Assembly (NCBI GenBank): GCA_029782145.1
Contig: JAKOVH010000030.1
Coordinates: 62,001-126,000, forward strand
Length of the DNA stretch: 64,000 nt
Source of the DNA: Actinomycetes bacterium
Lineage (GTDB): Bacteria > Actinomycetota > Acidimicrobiia > Acidimicrobiales > Acidimicrobilacustridaceae
Reading direction: 5' to 3'
Position numbers and translations under genes: made by a program. Shown piece after piece: positions 34,219 through 42,454 of the stretch. The stretch's first letter is position 1. Each line of letters starts with the position of its first letter. The notes below the pieces were generated by a model, which was given only the letters and a program-made list of their open reading frames with translations, searched no databases and was not told where the DNA came from.

Positions 34219-35028
34219 GTGCGCACCGTCGCCATCACCGGCGCAGGGTCCGGCATCGGGGCGGCCACCGCCGCCCGGCTGGCCGCCGACGGCTACCAGG
34301 TCATCGGCGTCGACCTGCGCGGCGCCGACATCGAGGCCGACCTCGGCACGCCCGAGGGCCGCCGGGCCGCCGTCGCTGCGGTCACCGAGGCCGCCGGCGG
34401 CTCGCTCGACGCCCTCATCACCTGCGCCGGCATCGCCGGGATGCCGGGCCGGCCCACGTCGCTGCTGGCCTCGGTCAACTACTTCGGCACCGTCGAGGTG
34501 ATGGACGGGCTGCGGCCGCTGCTCGCCAACGGCGACCGGCCCTCGGCGGTCGCCATCAGCTCCAACTCCACCACCACCGCGCCCAACTACACGCTGGCCC
34601 TGGTCGACGCCCTCCTGGCCGGCGACGAGGCCGAGGCGCGCCGGGTGGCCGACGAGGTGGCTGGCGAGTCGATGCTCGAGTACGCCGCCACCAAGCTGGC
34701 GGTGGCCCGTTGGGTGCGGCGCAACGCCGTCACGCCGGAGTGGGGCGGCGCCGGCATCCGCCTCAACGCCATCGCCCCCGGCATGATCGCCACGCCGATG
34801 ATCGACGAGGGCCGCTCCGACGCCACGGTCGCGCCCCAGCTGGAGATGTTCCAGCAGACCATCGCCCTGGGCCGACCGGGACGGCCGGAGGAGATGGCCG
34901 CGCTGCTGGCCTTCCTGGCCGGCACCGAGTCCACCTTCTTCTGCGGCTCGATCGTCTTCAGCGACGGCGGCACCGACGCCCTGCTGCGCACCGACGACTT
35001 CCCGGTGCCCTGGGTGCTCCCCACCTGA
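34219..35028 (+). CDS. SDR-family oxidoreductase
   Basis: A 269-residue classical SDR: TGAGSGIG cofactor loop at the N-terminus, the catalytic Ser region AISSNSTT, and YAATK with both Tyr and Lys present, then PGMIATPMIDEG and FCGSIVFSDGG at the C-terminus. The active-site spacing includes a long insertion between Ser and Tyr (NYTLALVDALLAGDEAEARR), as in 3-alpha-hydroxysteroid dehydrogenase-like members; a steroid substrate is a guess. The GTG start lies 6 bases after the small membrane-protein gene. Confidence 0.85.
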   Translation: MRTVAITGAGSGIGAATAARLAADGYQVIGVDLRGADIEADLGTPEGRRAAVAAVTEAAGGSLDALITCAGIAGMPGRPTSLLASVNYFGTVEVMDGLRPLLANGDRPSAVAISSNSTTTAPNYTLALVDALLAGDEAEARRVADEVAGESMLEYAATKLAVARWVRRNAVTPEWGGAGIRLNAIAPGMIATPMIDEGRSDATVAPQLEMFQQTIALGRPGRPEEMAALLAFLAGTESTFFCGSIVFSDGGTDALLRTDDFPVPWVLPT

Positions 35029-35082
35029 GCGACCTGCCACCCGGGTACGGTCGGGGCTCCGCGCCGACCCAGGGGGCGACCA

Positions 35083-36459
35083 ATGGGCACGTTCCTGCTC
35101 CCACCGGAGCCCATCACGTCACTCGACGCCTACCTCGCCACCGACACCGGCGGCCTGGGACTCGACGCCGCCCAGAAGGCCGGCCCCCGGGCGACGATCG
35201 AGGTGCTGCTCGAGTCGGGCCTGCGGGGGCGGGGCGGGGGCGGCTTCCCGACCGGGCGCAAGTGGCAGGGCATCGCCGGGCAGGACGCCGGCCGGCGCTA
35301 CGTGGTGTGCAACGGGGCCGAGGGCGAGCCGGGCACGTTCAAGGACCGGGCGCTGCTGCGGGCCAACCCGTACCAGGTGGTCGAGGGCCTGATCATCGCC
35401 GCCTTCGCGGTGGGCGCGTCGGAGACCTTCATCTGCCTGAAGCGCTCGTTCGAGCGCGAGATCGCCGCCATCACCCGAGCCGTGCAGGAGATGCAGGAGG
35501 CCGGCATCTGCTCCGACTGCACGGTCAACGTGGTCGCCGGACCGGACGAGTACCTGTTCGGCGAGGAGAAGGCGATGCTCGAGGTGATCGAGGGCAAGCC
35601 GCCGCTACCGCGGTGGTTCCCACCGCACGAGCACGGGCTCTTCGCCGTCGGGCCCCAGGAGGGCTGGGAGGCCGGCCCGGCCCGCGGCGGGTCGCCGAGC
35701 GCCTCCAACCCGACCCTGGTCAACAACGTGGAGACCCTCGCCAACGTGCCCCACGTCCTGGCCCGGGGGCCGGCGTGGTTCCGGTCGATGGGCACGGCGG
35801 AGTCCCCCGGGACGGTCGTGGCCACCGTGGTGGGTGACGTGGTGGCGCCCGACGTCGGCGAGGTCGAGCTCGGCACGCCGCTGCGGGCGGTGATCGACGC
35901 GGTGGGCAGCGGCCTCGGCCCGGGCCGGTCGGTCAAGGCCGTGCTCTCCGGGGTGGCCAACCCCGTCGTCACCGCGCAGCACCTCGACGTGCCGGTGAGC
36001 CACGAGGGCTTCGCCGCGGTGGGCAGCGGCATGGGAGCAGCCGGCTTCATCGTCCACGACGACACCGCCTGCATGGTCGACGTCGCCTACCGGATGTCGA
36101 GGTTCCTCTACGTGGAGTCCTGCGGGCAGTGTCCCCCGTGCAAGATCGGGTCCGGGGAGATCACGAGCCACCTCGAGCGCCTGGTGACCGGCGCCGGCGA
36201 CGCGTCGGACCTCGACGGGATCCACTCGTGGCTGGGTCGGGTCACCGACGGCAACCGCTGCTTCCTCGCCGTGGAGGAGCGCCAGGTGGTCGCCAGCCTC
36301 GTCGCCGCGTTCCCCGAGGAGTTCGTCGCCCACGCCGAGCAGCGCACGTGCCCCACCAGCGGCGCACGGCCGTTCCCCAAGCTGGTCGACCTCACCGACG
36401 GGGTGGCCACCTACGACGAGCGGTTCTGGGACAAGCGGCCGGACTGGACGTACGGGTAG
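35083..36459 (+). CDS. Orphan NuoF-like NAD(H)/FMN iron-sulfur flavoprotein
   Basis: A 458-residue protein with the complex I 51-kDa (NuoF/HoxF) fold. It has RGRGGGGFPTGRKW (residues 48-61) for NADH/FMN, CNGAEGEPGTFKDR (76-89), LVNNVETLANVPHVL, a SLBB-like domain, and the [4Fe-4S] motif Cys347-x2-Cys350-x2-Cys353-x39-Cys393. In complex I and in soluble hydrogenases or formate dehydrogenases this subunit takes electrons from NADH. Here no NuoE, NuoG or hydrogenase gene is adjacent, so it may be a stand-alone NADH:acceptor reductase feeding an oxygenase or ferredoxin. The ATG at 35083 follows AGGGGG. It converges with an SDR gene. Confidence 0.85.
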   Translation: MGTFLLPPEPITSLDAYLATDTGGLGLDAAQKAGPRATIEVLLESGLRGRGGGGFPTGRKWQGIAGQDAGRRYVVCNGAEGEPGTFKDRALLRANPYQVVEGLIIAAFAVGASETFICLKRSFEREIAAITRAVQEMQEAGICSDCTVNVVAGPDEYLFGEEKAMLEVIEGKPPLPRWFPPHEHGLFAVGPQEGWEAGPARGGSPSASNPTLVNNVETLANVPHVLARGPAWFRSMGTAESPGTVVATVVGDVVAPDVGEVELGTPLRAVIDAVGSGLGPGRSVKAVLSGVANPVVTAQHLDVPVSHEGFAAVGSGMGAAGFIVHDDTACMVDVAYRMSRFLYVESCGQCPPCKIGSGEITSHLERLVTGAGDASDLDGIHSWLGRVTDGNRCFLAVEERQVVASLVAAFPEEFVAHAEQRTCPTSGARPFPKLVDLTDGVATYDERFWDKRPDWTYG

Positions 36460-36470
36460 CAGCTCGCTGC

Positions 36471-37277
36471 TCAGCGCGCCGAGAAGATGGACCGCATCTC
36501 CGCCAGGAAGGCGTTGGGGTCGGCAGCCTTGCGCGCCGCCGTCGCCTCGTCCCGCGCGGTCGCGTAGGTGACGAGGCGCTCGTCGCCGAGCGCCCTGATC
36601 AGCTCGCGCCCGACCTCCTCGGCCGTGGCGGCGGTGGCTGGGTCGGTGGGGAAGGGCGGGTCGTTGCCGTCCTTGGGTGTGGAGAACTCGGTGAGGGTGG
36701 TGCCGGGCACGAAGGTGTGCGCCCGCACCCCGGTGCCGGCCAGCTCCACGTGCAGCGCCTCGGTGAACATCTCCAGGGCCGCCTTGGAGGCGCAGTAGGC
36801 GCCCACCCGGTAGGCGACCATGTGGGCGCCCATGGACGACACGTTCACGATGTCGCCGTGGTCTCGTTCGAGCATGCCGGGGAGCAGGGCGAGGGTGAGG
36901 CGCACCGGCGAGAAGTAGTTGATGCGCATCACCTCCTCGACGTCGGCGGGGGAGAGGTCGCGCACGCCGCGGCGCTTGGGCACCCCGGCGTTGTTGACCA
37001 GCACGTCGACCCCGCCGCCGAGCACCTCGGTGAGCTCGGCGGCCAGGTCGTCGATGAGGGCGAGCTCGGCCAGGTCGGCCACCACCATCTGGCACCACGG
37101 GACGTGCCGGCGGCACTCTTCCACCACCTCGGCCAGGCGGTCGGCCCGCCGGGCGACCAGGGCGACGGTGGCGCCGGCCTTCGCCGCCTCCACGGCGGCC
37201 GCCGCGCCGATGCCCGACGACGCGCCGGTGACCACGACCCGCTCGCCCGTCCCCTTCCAGGTGCTGGCGCCGGCCAC
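36471..37277 (-). CDS. SDR-family oxidoreductase
   Basis: A 268-residue classical SDR: TGASSGIG cofactor loop, LVNNAG, NVSSMGA with the catalytic Ser, and YCASK with Tyr and Lys. The GTG start lies one base after the stop of the epimerase-like gene upstream, and the gene ends the four-gene minus-strand operon headed by the EthD-like gene at 39924. Its stop faces the NuoF-like gene's stop across 11 bases containing a small AGCAG-CTCG-CTGCT hairpin. The C-terminal extension (TYATARDEATAARKAADPNAFLAEMRS) is longer than usual. Confidence 0.85.
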   Translation of the reverse strand: MAGASTWKGTGERVVVTGASSGIGAAAAVEAAKAGATVALVARRADRLAEVVEECRRHVPWCQMVVADLAELALIDDLAAELTEVLGGGVDVLVNNAGVPKRRGVRDLSPADVEEVMRINYFSPVRLTLALLPGMLERDHGDIVNVSSMGAHMVAYRVGAYCASKAALEMFTEALHVELAGTGVRAHTFVPGTTLTEFSTPKDGNDPPFPTDPATAATAEEVGRELIRALGDERLVTYATARDEATAARKAADPNAFLAEMRSIFSAR

Positions 37278-37278
37278 C

Positions 37279-38187
37279 TCAGCGCCCTTGGCGGGACTCG
37301 AAGGCGTCGCGCATGCCCTGGCGCCACGACACGGTGCACGGGCCGGTGAACGACAGCCGCTTGGTGTTGTCGGCGATCGAGCCCCGCAGCGTGCCGGGCT
37401 GCTCCACGACGCCGACCTGCGGCTCGAAGCCGCCCAGCTCGCCGACGTAGGCGCACCACTCCTGCACGCTGACCGGCTCGTCGCCCGCCCAGTTGACGAT
37501 GGTGGCCGGCACCGACGCGGCGTCGAGCAGGGCCTCGGTCTGGGCGTTGATGTCGTCCTGGTGGATCGGGCTGTACATGCACGGATCCCAGCGGGTGGTG
37601 ACCGGCTGGCCGGCGAGCAGGGCGTCCATCTGCATCACGGGGAGCCCGCCGTTGCGGCCGTAGCTGGCGTTCATGCGGGCGATGGTGACGGGCAGGTCGA
37701 ACAGGCGGGCGCAGGTGCGGGCCACCGCCTCCTGGGAGATCTTCGACATCGAGTAGGGCGGGGCGTGGGCCGCGTTCACCTCGCCGAGGGGATCGGTCTC
37801 CGGGAAGACGTGCATCGGGTCCTCGTGGGGCCGGTACACCGAGTGCGTCGACATCACCAGGGCGGCCTTGGCCCTGCGGCAGTGGGCGAGCAGGAGCCCG
37901 GTGCCCTCGGCGTTGGCCCGGATGGCGGCGTCGAAGTCCCAGTCCGGGGCCATGAGGGCGGCGAAGTGGATGACGTAGGTGAAGTCGTCGGGCAGCTCGC
38001 CGAAGTCGCCGTCGCCGATGTCGCCCTTGACCGCCTTCACCCCGACGGCCTCGACCTTCGCCTTGGTGGCCGGGTCGCCGAAGCGGGCGATGCCCCACAC
38101 CTCGTTGTCCTTGGCCAGGAACTCGGCCAGCGGGTAGGCGATCTGGCCCGCCGGGCCGGTGAGGAGGATCTTCTCGTCGCTCAGCAC
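37279..38187 (-). CDS. NAD-dependent epimerase/dehydratase-family protein 1
   Basis: A 302-residue extended SDR: LLTGPAGQIAYPLAEFLA glycine motif, VIHFAALMAPDWDFDAAI, STHSVYRP and the catalytic YSMSK. It is a paralogue of the neighbouring protein (both have a WGIARFGDP or YGTSRFADP segment after the first strand and a WDP or GPTHGWP substrate loop). Extended SDRs act on nucleotide sugars, 3-beta-hydroxysteroids or acyl adducts; the short ARFGDPATK segment suggests a distinct subgroup. The GTG start is 4 bases from the preceding stop. It is within the operon controlled by the palindrome at 39966. Confidence 0.8.
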   Translation of the reverse strand: MLSDEKILLTGPAGQIAYPLAEFLAKDNEVWGIARFGDPATKAKVEAVGVKAVKGDIGDGDFGELPDDFTYVIHFAALMAPDWDFDAAIRANAEGTGLLLAHCRRAKAALVMSTHSVYRPHEDPMHVFPETDPLGEVNAAHAPPYSMSKISQEAVARTCARLFDLPVTIARMNASYGRNGGLPVMQMDALLAGQPVTTRWDPCMYSPIHQDDINAQTEALLDAASVPATIVNWAGDEPVSVQEWCAYVGELGGFEPQVGVVEQPGTLRGSIADNTKRLSFTGPCTVSWRQGMRDAFESRQGR

Positions 38188-38191
38188 GGCG

Positions 38192-39118
38192 TCAGCCTCG
38201 GTAGAGGTCGGGGAAGGAGGTCTCGGCCAGGCGCCGGAAGCCCTCCTTCCAGCTCACGGCTGGCGTCCAGCCCAGGCCGAGGAGCTTCGACGGGTCGATG
38301 GGGTTGGGCGGGATGGAGGCGGTGGAGGTCTGCAGCGGGATCTCGACGCCGGTGAGGCGGGTGAGCTCGGCCGTCCACTCCTCGATGCTCACCTGCTCGG
38401 GGGCGCACCAGTTGAAGGTCGGCGCCGGCACCGCCGCCTGCTCGATGAGGTACGGCAGGCTGGTGAGCAGGTCGTCGTCGTGCAGGAAGTTGTGCAGGTT
38501 CGGCGCGTCGGGGTGCACGTTGGTGGGGATGCCGGCCTGGGCCAGCTGCAGCATGATCTTGGGCCAGCCGTGGGTGGGGCCGTAGGGCACGTCGAGGCGG
38601 GCGATCACGGTGGGCACGCCGAAGCGCTTGGCCGCGTACTTGGCCGCCGACTCCGCCGCGATCTTGGAGATGGAGTAGGTCGGGAGAAAGCCCATGGCCC
38701 GGTGGTTGTCGCCCAGCGGGTCGGTCTCGACGTGGGCCACGTGGCCGTTGGGCTCGTAGACCGCGCACGACGAGCAGTGCAGGAACGCCTTCACGCCCGC
38801 CACCTTCTCGATGAGGAAGGCGGTGCCCTCGGCGTTGGCGGCCAGCGCCCGGTCGAAGTCCTGCTCCTTCGACACCGCCATGTGGATCACGTAGTCGAGC
38901 CCGTCAGGGACCTCGTCGAGCTGGGCCGTCTCGAGGTCGATGGCGACGGGCACGACCCCTGCCTGCTCCCACTCCGCCTTGGCCGCCGGGTCGGCGAAGC
39001 GGCTGGTGCCGTAGACGGTGTTGCCGGCGGCCACCAGGTTGCGGGCCAGGGGGCCGGCCACCTGGCCGGTGACGCCGGTGACGAGGATGCGCTGGCCGCT
39101 GAGGGGGTCGTGGCTCAT
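38192..39118 (-). CDS. NAD-dependent epimerase/dehydratase-family protein 2
   Basis: A 308-residue extended SDR: LVTGVTGQVAGPLARNLV, VIHMAVSKEQDFDRAL, CSSCAVYEP and the catalytic YSISK, followed by VIARLDVPYGPTHGWPKIML. The C-terminal domain WTAELTRLTGVEIPL then GLGWTPAVSWKEGFRRL resembles substrate-binding lobes of 3-beta-HSD/epimerase types. It overlaps the start of the upstream EthD-like gene's end by four bases (ATGA) and precedes its paralogue, pointing to a local duplication and a two-step or heteromeric function. Confidence 0.8.
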   Translation of the reverse strand: MSHDPLSGQRILVTGVTGQVAGPLARNLVAAGNTVYGTSRFADPAAKAEWEQAGVVPVAIDLETAQLDEVPDGLDYVIHMAVSKEQDFDRALAANAEGTAFLIEKVAGVKAFLHCSSCAVYEPNGHVAHVETDPLGDNHRAMGFLPTYSISKIAAESAAKYAAKRFGVPTVIARLDVPYGPTHGWPKIMLQLAQAGIPTNVHPDAPNLHNFLHDDDLLTSLPYLIEQAAVPAPTFNWCAPEQVSIEEWTAELTRLTGVEIPLQTSTASIPPNPIDPSKLLGLGWTPAVSWKEGFRRLAETSFPDLYRG

Positions 39119-39924
39119 CGAAGCTCTCCGGTGAAGTCGTCGGTGCCGAAGTTGGTCTGCTGCCAGGGGGCGGTCCAGACGTGGTGGGCCAGCCCGCTCG
39201 CCTCGATCTGCTCGCCGATGCGGGCGTAGCCGTCGGCCCACCCGTCGGCCGCGTCGTGGTCGAGGAAGTGCAGCTGCAGGAAGCGGTCCGGGCCGGCCTT
39301 CGGGCGCACGACGTCGGCGGGGGCGTCGTCGGCCAAGGGGATCACCGTGCCGCTGCCGACGAGCTCTGGCCCCCACGGCTGGGCCATGGCGTCGGGCAGC
39401 CAGCTCTGCTGGAACCAGGCGTCGACGTCGTCGTGGGTGTGGCCGTCGGCGACGTCGCCGGCGACGACGACCAGGCCCGGGTAGCCGTGGTCGAGGGCCA
39501 GGTCGATCGTGCACCCGGCCGGGTCTCGTTGGACGCTCCAGCGCATCGAGTAGAGCAGCGTGTGGACGTGGTCGCGCTCGGCGAACATGCGGCCCTGGCG
39601 GTGGAGCATGTTCACGTTGTCGACGTTCCAGCGGTTGGTCTCCTCGTCGGTGCCCTCCAGCCACCAGTACACGGCGAGGTAGCTGCCGGTGAGCGGGTCA
39701 GGCGTCATGTCGGTGGGCCGGGTCGAGCGCAGGTCCTTGAGGCGGCGGGTGGCCACGAACCGGTCGCCGGCGAAGACGTTCGGGCCGACGAGGCACCCCG
39801 AGTAGAAGTGGTCGTGCTCGTACCAGCGGTTGTAGGCGACCTCGAACCCCGGGTGGGGCTCCACCATCGTGAACAGGAACGTCCCGACCTTGATCGGGTA
39901 GTCCTTCGCGTCTGTCGTCACCAC
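39115..39924 (-). CDS. EthD-like / dimeric alpha-beta-barrel protein
   Basis: A 269-residue protein I recognise only loosely. VGTFLFTMVEPHPGFEVAYNRWYEHDHFYSGCL resembles the start of EthD- or Dabb-type repeats (a Tyr-rich N-terminal strand then WYExDH), and the second half (GYPGLVVVAGDVADG to RFLQLHFLDHDAADGWADGY) could be another copy. Such proteins accompany oxygenases and P450s. The start is one of two adjacent GTG codons with GAGGGGGA directly before the first. It heads a four-gene minus-strand operon; upstream lie a TAACGT -10 box (39957-39952) and the CTGACGGTCCGTCAG palindrome. Confidence 0.6.
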   Translation of the reverse strand: MVTTDAKDYPIKVGTFLFTMVEPHPGFEVAYNRWYEHDHFYSGCLVGPNVFAGDRFVATRRLKDLRSTRPTDMTPDPLTGSYLAVYWWLEGTDEETNRWNVDNVNMLHRQGRMFAERDHVHTLLYSMRWSVQRDPAGCTIDLALDHGYPGLVVVAGDVADGHTHDDVDAWFQQSWLPDAMAQPWGPELVGSGTVIPLADDAPADVVRPKAGPDRFLQLHFLDHDAADGWADGYARIGEQIEASGLAHHVWTAPWQQTNFGTDDFTGELR

Positions 39925-39965
39925 TCCCCCTCGGTGCGCCTGCGGCGGGTCACGTTACCGAACAT

Positions 39966-39980
39966 CTGACGGTCCGTCAG
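39966..39980. promoter_or_regulatory. 15-bp palindromic operator CTGACGGTCCGTCAG (site 2)
   Basis: Identical to site 1 at 10895. It lies 8 bases upstream of a minus-strand TAACGT -10 box and so overlaps the -35 region of the promoter of the EthD-like operon. Confidence 0.65.
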
Positions 39981-39999
39981 ACGCGCGGGGCCGGGTTCC

Positions 40000-40911
40000 T
40001 CAGCGCTGCAGCAGCGGCCCGACCGCGGAGCCGAAGGCCTCGACCTGCTCGGCGTACTCGGACGCGTCGCGGGCGTCGAACTTCACCTGCACCTGGTTCA
40101 CGCCCTCGGGGGTCTCGGCGAGGATCGCCTCGGCGACCTGCTCGGGCGTGCCGGTGTAGGCGGGCTGGCGCACCTCGTGCGACGGCGTGCCGACGTAGAG
40201 GTAGGGGATCACGACGTGGCCCACGGCGAAGGGCCGGTCGGCGAGGCCGTTGGCCTCGCGCTGCTGGCGCACGTAGGCGACGCCCTCGGCGGTGGCCGGG
40301 CCCTGGGGCAGCCAGCCGTCGTAGCGGGCTGCCCGCCGCAGCGCCGGCTTGCCGGAGCCGCCGATCCAGATCGGCGGGCGCGGAGTCTGCACGGGGCGGG
40401 GGAGCGCGCCCATGTCGCCGACGTAGGTGTTCTCGAGCGCCTCGGCCAGCTGCGGCAGCCGTTCGTCGGTGATGCGGCCGCGCTCGGCGAACGGCACGCC
40501 CAGGGCGTCGAACTCGGCCTCGACGTGGCCGGCGCCGATGCCCACGATGGCCCGGCCGCCGGAGAGGTGGTCGAGGGTGGCGAAGCCCTTGGCCGCCACC
40601 AGCGGGTGGCGGTAGGCGAGCACGTACACGTGGCTCACCAGGGCGACCCGCTCGGTGGCCGCGGCGAGCCAGCCGAGGGTGGTGAAGGTGTCCTGCCACC
40701 ACAGGCCCATGGCGTCGGCCTTGTCGCGCGGGATCACGACGTGATCGCACGAGGCCACGTAGAACCAGCCGCTGCGGTCCGCCGCCCGGGCGATGGCCAT
40801 GAGGTCGGCCGGCGTGGCGTCGCGCTCCCAGGCCGCGGCGTAGAGCGAGCTCTGGGACTGGATGGGCAGCTGCGTGCCGTAGGCGAGGGTTCCCCCCGGG
40901 ATCTCGAGCAT
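40000..40911 (-). CDS. LLM-class F420-dependent oxidoreductase
   Basis: A 303-residue luciferase-like oxidoreductase: YGTQLPIQSQSS, IARAADRSGWFYVASCDHVVIP, VALVSHVYVLAYRHPLVAAKGFATLDHLSGGRAIVGIGAGHVEAEFDALG (family core), RPPIWIGGSGKPALRRAARYDGWLP. It fits the F420-binding subset common in mycobacteria and relatives. The ATG at 40911 has TAGGGT seven bases upstream (40924-40919) with no ribosome site, so it is probably leaderless although the SDR genes upstream are only 21 bases away. Confidence 0.9.
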   Translation of the reverse strand: MLEIPGGTLAYGTQLPIQSQSSLYAAAWERDATPADLMAIARAADRSGWFYVASCDHVVIPRDKADAMGLWWQDTFTTLGWLAAATERVALVSHVYVLAYRHPLVAAKGFATLDHLSGGRAIVGIGAGHVEAEFDALGVPFAERGRITDERLPQLAEALENTYVGDMGALPRPVQTPRPPIWIGGSGKPALRRAARYDGWLPQGPATAEGVAYVRQQREANGLADRPFAVGHVVIPYLYVGTPSHEVRQPAYTGTPEQVAEAILAETPEGVNQVQVKFDARDASEYAEQVEAFGSAVGPLLQR

Positions 40912-40918
40912 GGCGCCG

Positions 40919-40924
40919 ACCCTA
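40919..40924 (-). promoter_or_regulatory. -10 box of leaderless promoter (LLM oxidoreductase)
   Basis: TAGGGT on the minus strand ends 7 bases before the ATG at 40911, inside a 21-base intergenic gap. Confidence 0.4.
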
Positions 40925-40932
40925 ACGCCGAG

Positions 40933-41709
40933 TCAGAGGCCGAGGAAGCTGCCGCCGTCGCAGACGATGGTCTGGCCGCTCACGTACCCGGCGTCGGGGC
41001 CGGCGAGGAAGGCGACCACCCCGCCGATGTCGGCCACCGGGTCGCCGATGCGCCCGAGGGGCGTGCGGGCCTCGATGGCCCCCCGCAGCTGGGGCACCTG
41101 CTCGAAGGCGCCGGCCAGCGCCGGGGTCTCGGCCACCGGGGCGATGCAGTTCACGGTGACGCCGTGCGGCCCCCACTCCCGGGCCAGGCTCTTGGCCAGG
41201 GCCCGCTGCGCCGCCTTGGCGGGGGAGTAGAGCGGGATGTTGGCGCTGCCCTCGATGCCCGAGGGCGAGGTGACGAGCACCAGCCGACCCTGGTCGCTGG
41301 CCGCCAGGTGGGCGAACGCGGCCTGGGCGCACCAGAAGCTGCCCCACGCCGAGGTGCGCGACATCTGGGCCCACGCCTCCGGTGGCGTCTCCTCGAGGCG
41401 GCTGGCCACCGCCCCGGCGAAGGCGTTGTGCACCATCACGTCGAGGCCGCCGAAGCGCTCGACGGTGGCGGCCACGCACGCCTCGACCGACCCCCGCTCG
41501 GTGACGTCGGTGACGATGCACTCGGCGGTGCCGCCGGCGGCGCGGATCGATTCGGCCACCGGCTCTCCGGTCGCCGCCCGCCGGGCGGCCACCACCACCG
41601 ACGCGCCGCGGGCCGCCAGCGCCCGGGCGATGTCCTCTCCGACGCCCTGCCCGGCGCCGGTCACGACCGCCACCCGGCCGGCCAGCGCCCCGCCGCTCGA
41701 CGCGCTCAC
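40933..41709 (-). CDS. SDR-family oxidoreductase
   Basis: A 258-residue classical SDR: TGAGQGVG, VHNAFAGA, LVTSPSG with the Ser, YSPAK with Tyr and Lys, and GYVSGQTIVCDGG at the end. All catalytic residues are present. Its GTG overlaps the stop of the upstream degenerate SDR (GTGA), so the two are translationally coupled. Such pairs of an active and a degraded SDR appear in heteromeric dehydrogenases. Substrate unknown; the neighbouring F420-type and acyl-CoA dehydrogenase genes suggest lipid or steroid-like substrates. Confidence 0.85.
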   Translation of the reverse strand: MSASSGGALAGRVAVVTGAGQGVGEDIARALAARGASVVVAARRAATGEPVAESIRAAGGTAECIVTDVTERGSVEACVAATVERFGGLDVMVHNAFAGAVASRLEETPPEAWAQMSRTSAWGSFWCAQAAFAHLAASDQGRLVLVTSPSGIEGSANIPLYSPAKAAQRALAKSLAREWGPHGVTVNCIAPVAETPALAGAFEQVPQLRGAIEARTPLGRIGDPVADIGGVVAFLAGPDAGYVSGQTIVCDGGSFLGL

Positions 41710-42314
41710 ATCCACAGCCCACCATCCACGGTGAGGGTCTGGCCGGCCAGGTCGGCGGCGGCCGCACTGCAGAGGAAGGCGAGCACCGGCCCAGGGTCGG
41801 CGTCGGGCCGGGCCGGCGTGGCGATCGAGACCGGCCCCGCCACCGCCGGGTCGGCGAGGACCCGGGGCGGCGCCACCGCCAGGGCGTTCACCGCGATGCC
41901 CTCCGAGCCCCACTGGCGGGCCGTGGACTTGGCGAGGACACGGACCCCCTCGGCCGCCGCCGCCCAGTGGCCGTACTCGGCGCCGCCGGCCATGGCGGTC
42001 GTGGGCACGGTGAGCACGATGCGCCCGCCGCGGCCGGCGAAGTCGCGGCGGGCGGCGACGCACACGGCCACGGCGGCGTCCATGGTCTGCTGCCAGGCCC
42101 GGTCGAAGTCGGCGTCGGTGAGCTCGGCGAAGGGCACGGGGAGGACCTCGGCGGGGTCCCACGGGGCGAACACCACGGCGTCGGGCCGGCCGCCGTCGTC
42201 GGCGCCCACGACGTCGGCGCCGGTCGCCTGCAGCGCGGCCCGCAGGTGCCGCGCCAGCGGCCCGTCGCCGACGAGCCGCACGGTCGGCGGCCGGTCCGGT
42301 GCTGCGTCGCTCAC
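41706..42314 (-). CDS. Degenerate SDR-like protein (probable pseudoenzyme)
   Basis: A 202-residue SDR-fold protein with key motifs eroded. The cofactor loop is LVGDGPLARHL instead of TGxxxGIG, strand 5 is IVLTVPTTAM, and the active-site segment is YGHWAAAAEG, with Tyr but no Lys four residues later. The end ADLAGQTLTVDGGLW is a normal SDR C-terminus. It is shorter than its neighbour by about 55 residues. The GTG at 42314 follows GGAGGGGGAC. Its coupled translation with an intact SDR suggests a structural partner; it could also be a decaying duplicate, but the frame is clean. Confidence 0.75.
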   Translation of the reverse strand: MSDAAPDRPPTVRLVGDGPLARHLRAALQATGADVVGADDGGRPDAVVFAPWDPAEVLPVPFAELTDADFDRAWQQTMDAAVAVCVAARRDFAGRGGRIVLTVPTTAMAGGAEYGHWAAAAEGVRVLAKSTARQWGSEGIAVNALAVAPPRVLADPAVAGPVSIATPARPDADPGPVLAFLCSAAAADLAGQTLTVDGGLWM

Positions 42315-42418
42315 GTCGTCCCCCTCCGTCGGCCGGGCCGATGTTGTACCGCACCCCCGGCCCGGCTCGCGCCTCGAGCACGGGACCACCGGCGCCGAGC
42401 GGCTCGCACCGGTGCTTG

Positions 42419-42434
42419 TGTGACCTCGATCACC
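42419..42434. promoter_or_regulatory. CRP-like site TGTGA-N6-TCACC
   Basis: Matches TGTGAnnnnnnTCACA at nine of ten conserved positions, in the divergent gap between the SDR operon and the acyl-CoA dehydrogenase pair. It is 7 bases upstream of a TACTGT -10 box, a position more consistent with repression than activation of the rightward gene. Confidence 0.4.
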
Positions 42435-42440
42435 CGTTGC

Positions 42441-42446
42441 TACTGT
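42441..42446 (+). promoter_or_regulatory. -10 box of leaderless promoter (acyl-CoA dehydrogenase pair)
   Basis: TACTGT ends 8 bases before the ATG at 42455. Confidence 0.45.
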
Positions 42447-42454
42447 CCGCCGGC

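Noticed and set aside
36458..36471. Bidirectional terminator between the NuoF-like and SDR genes
   Set aside because: AGCAG-CTCG-CTGCT is only a 5-bp stem overlapping both stops; too weak to list as a terminator.
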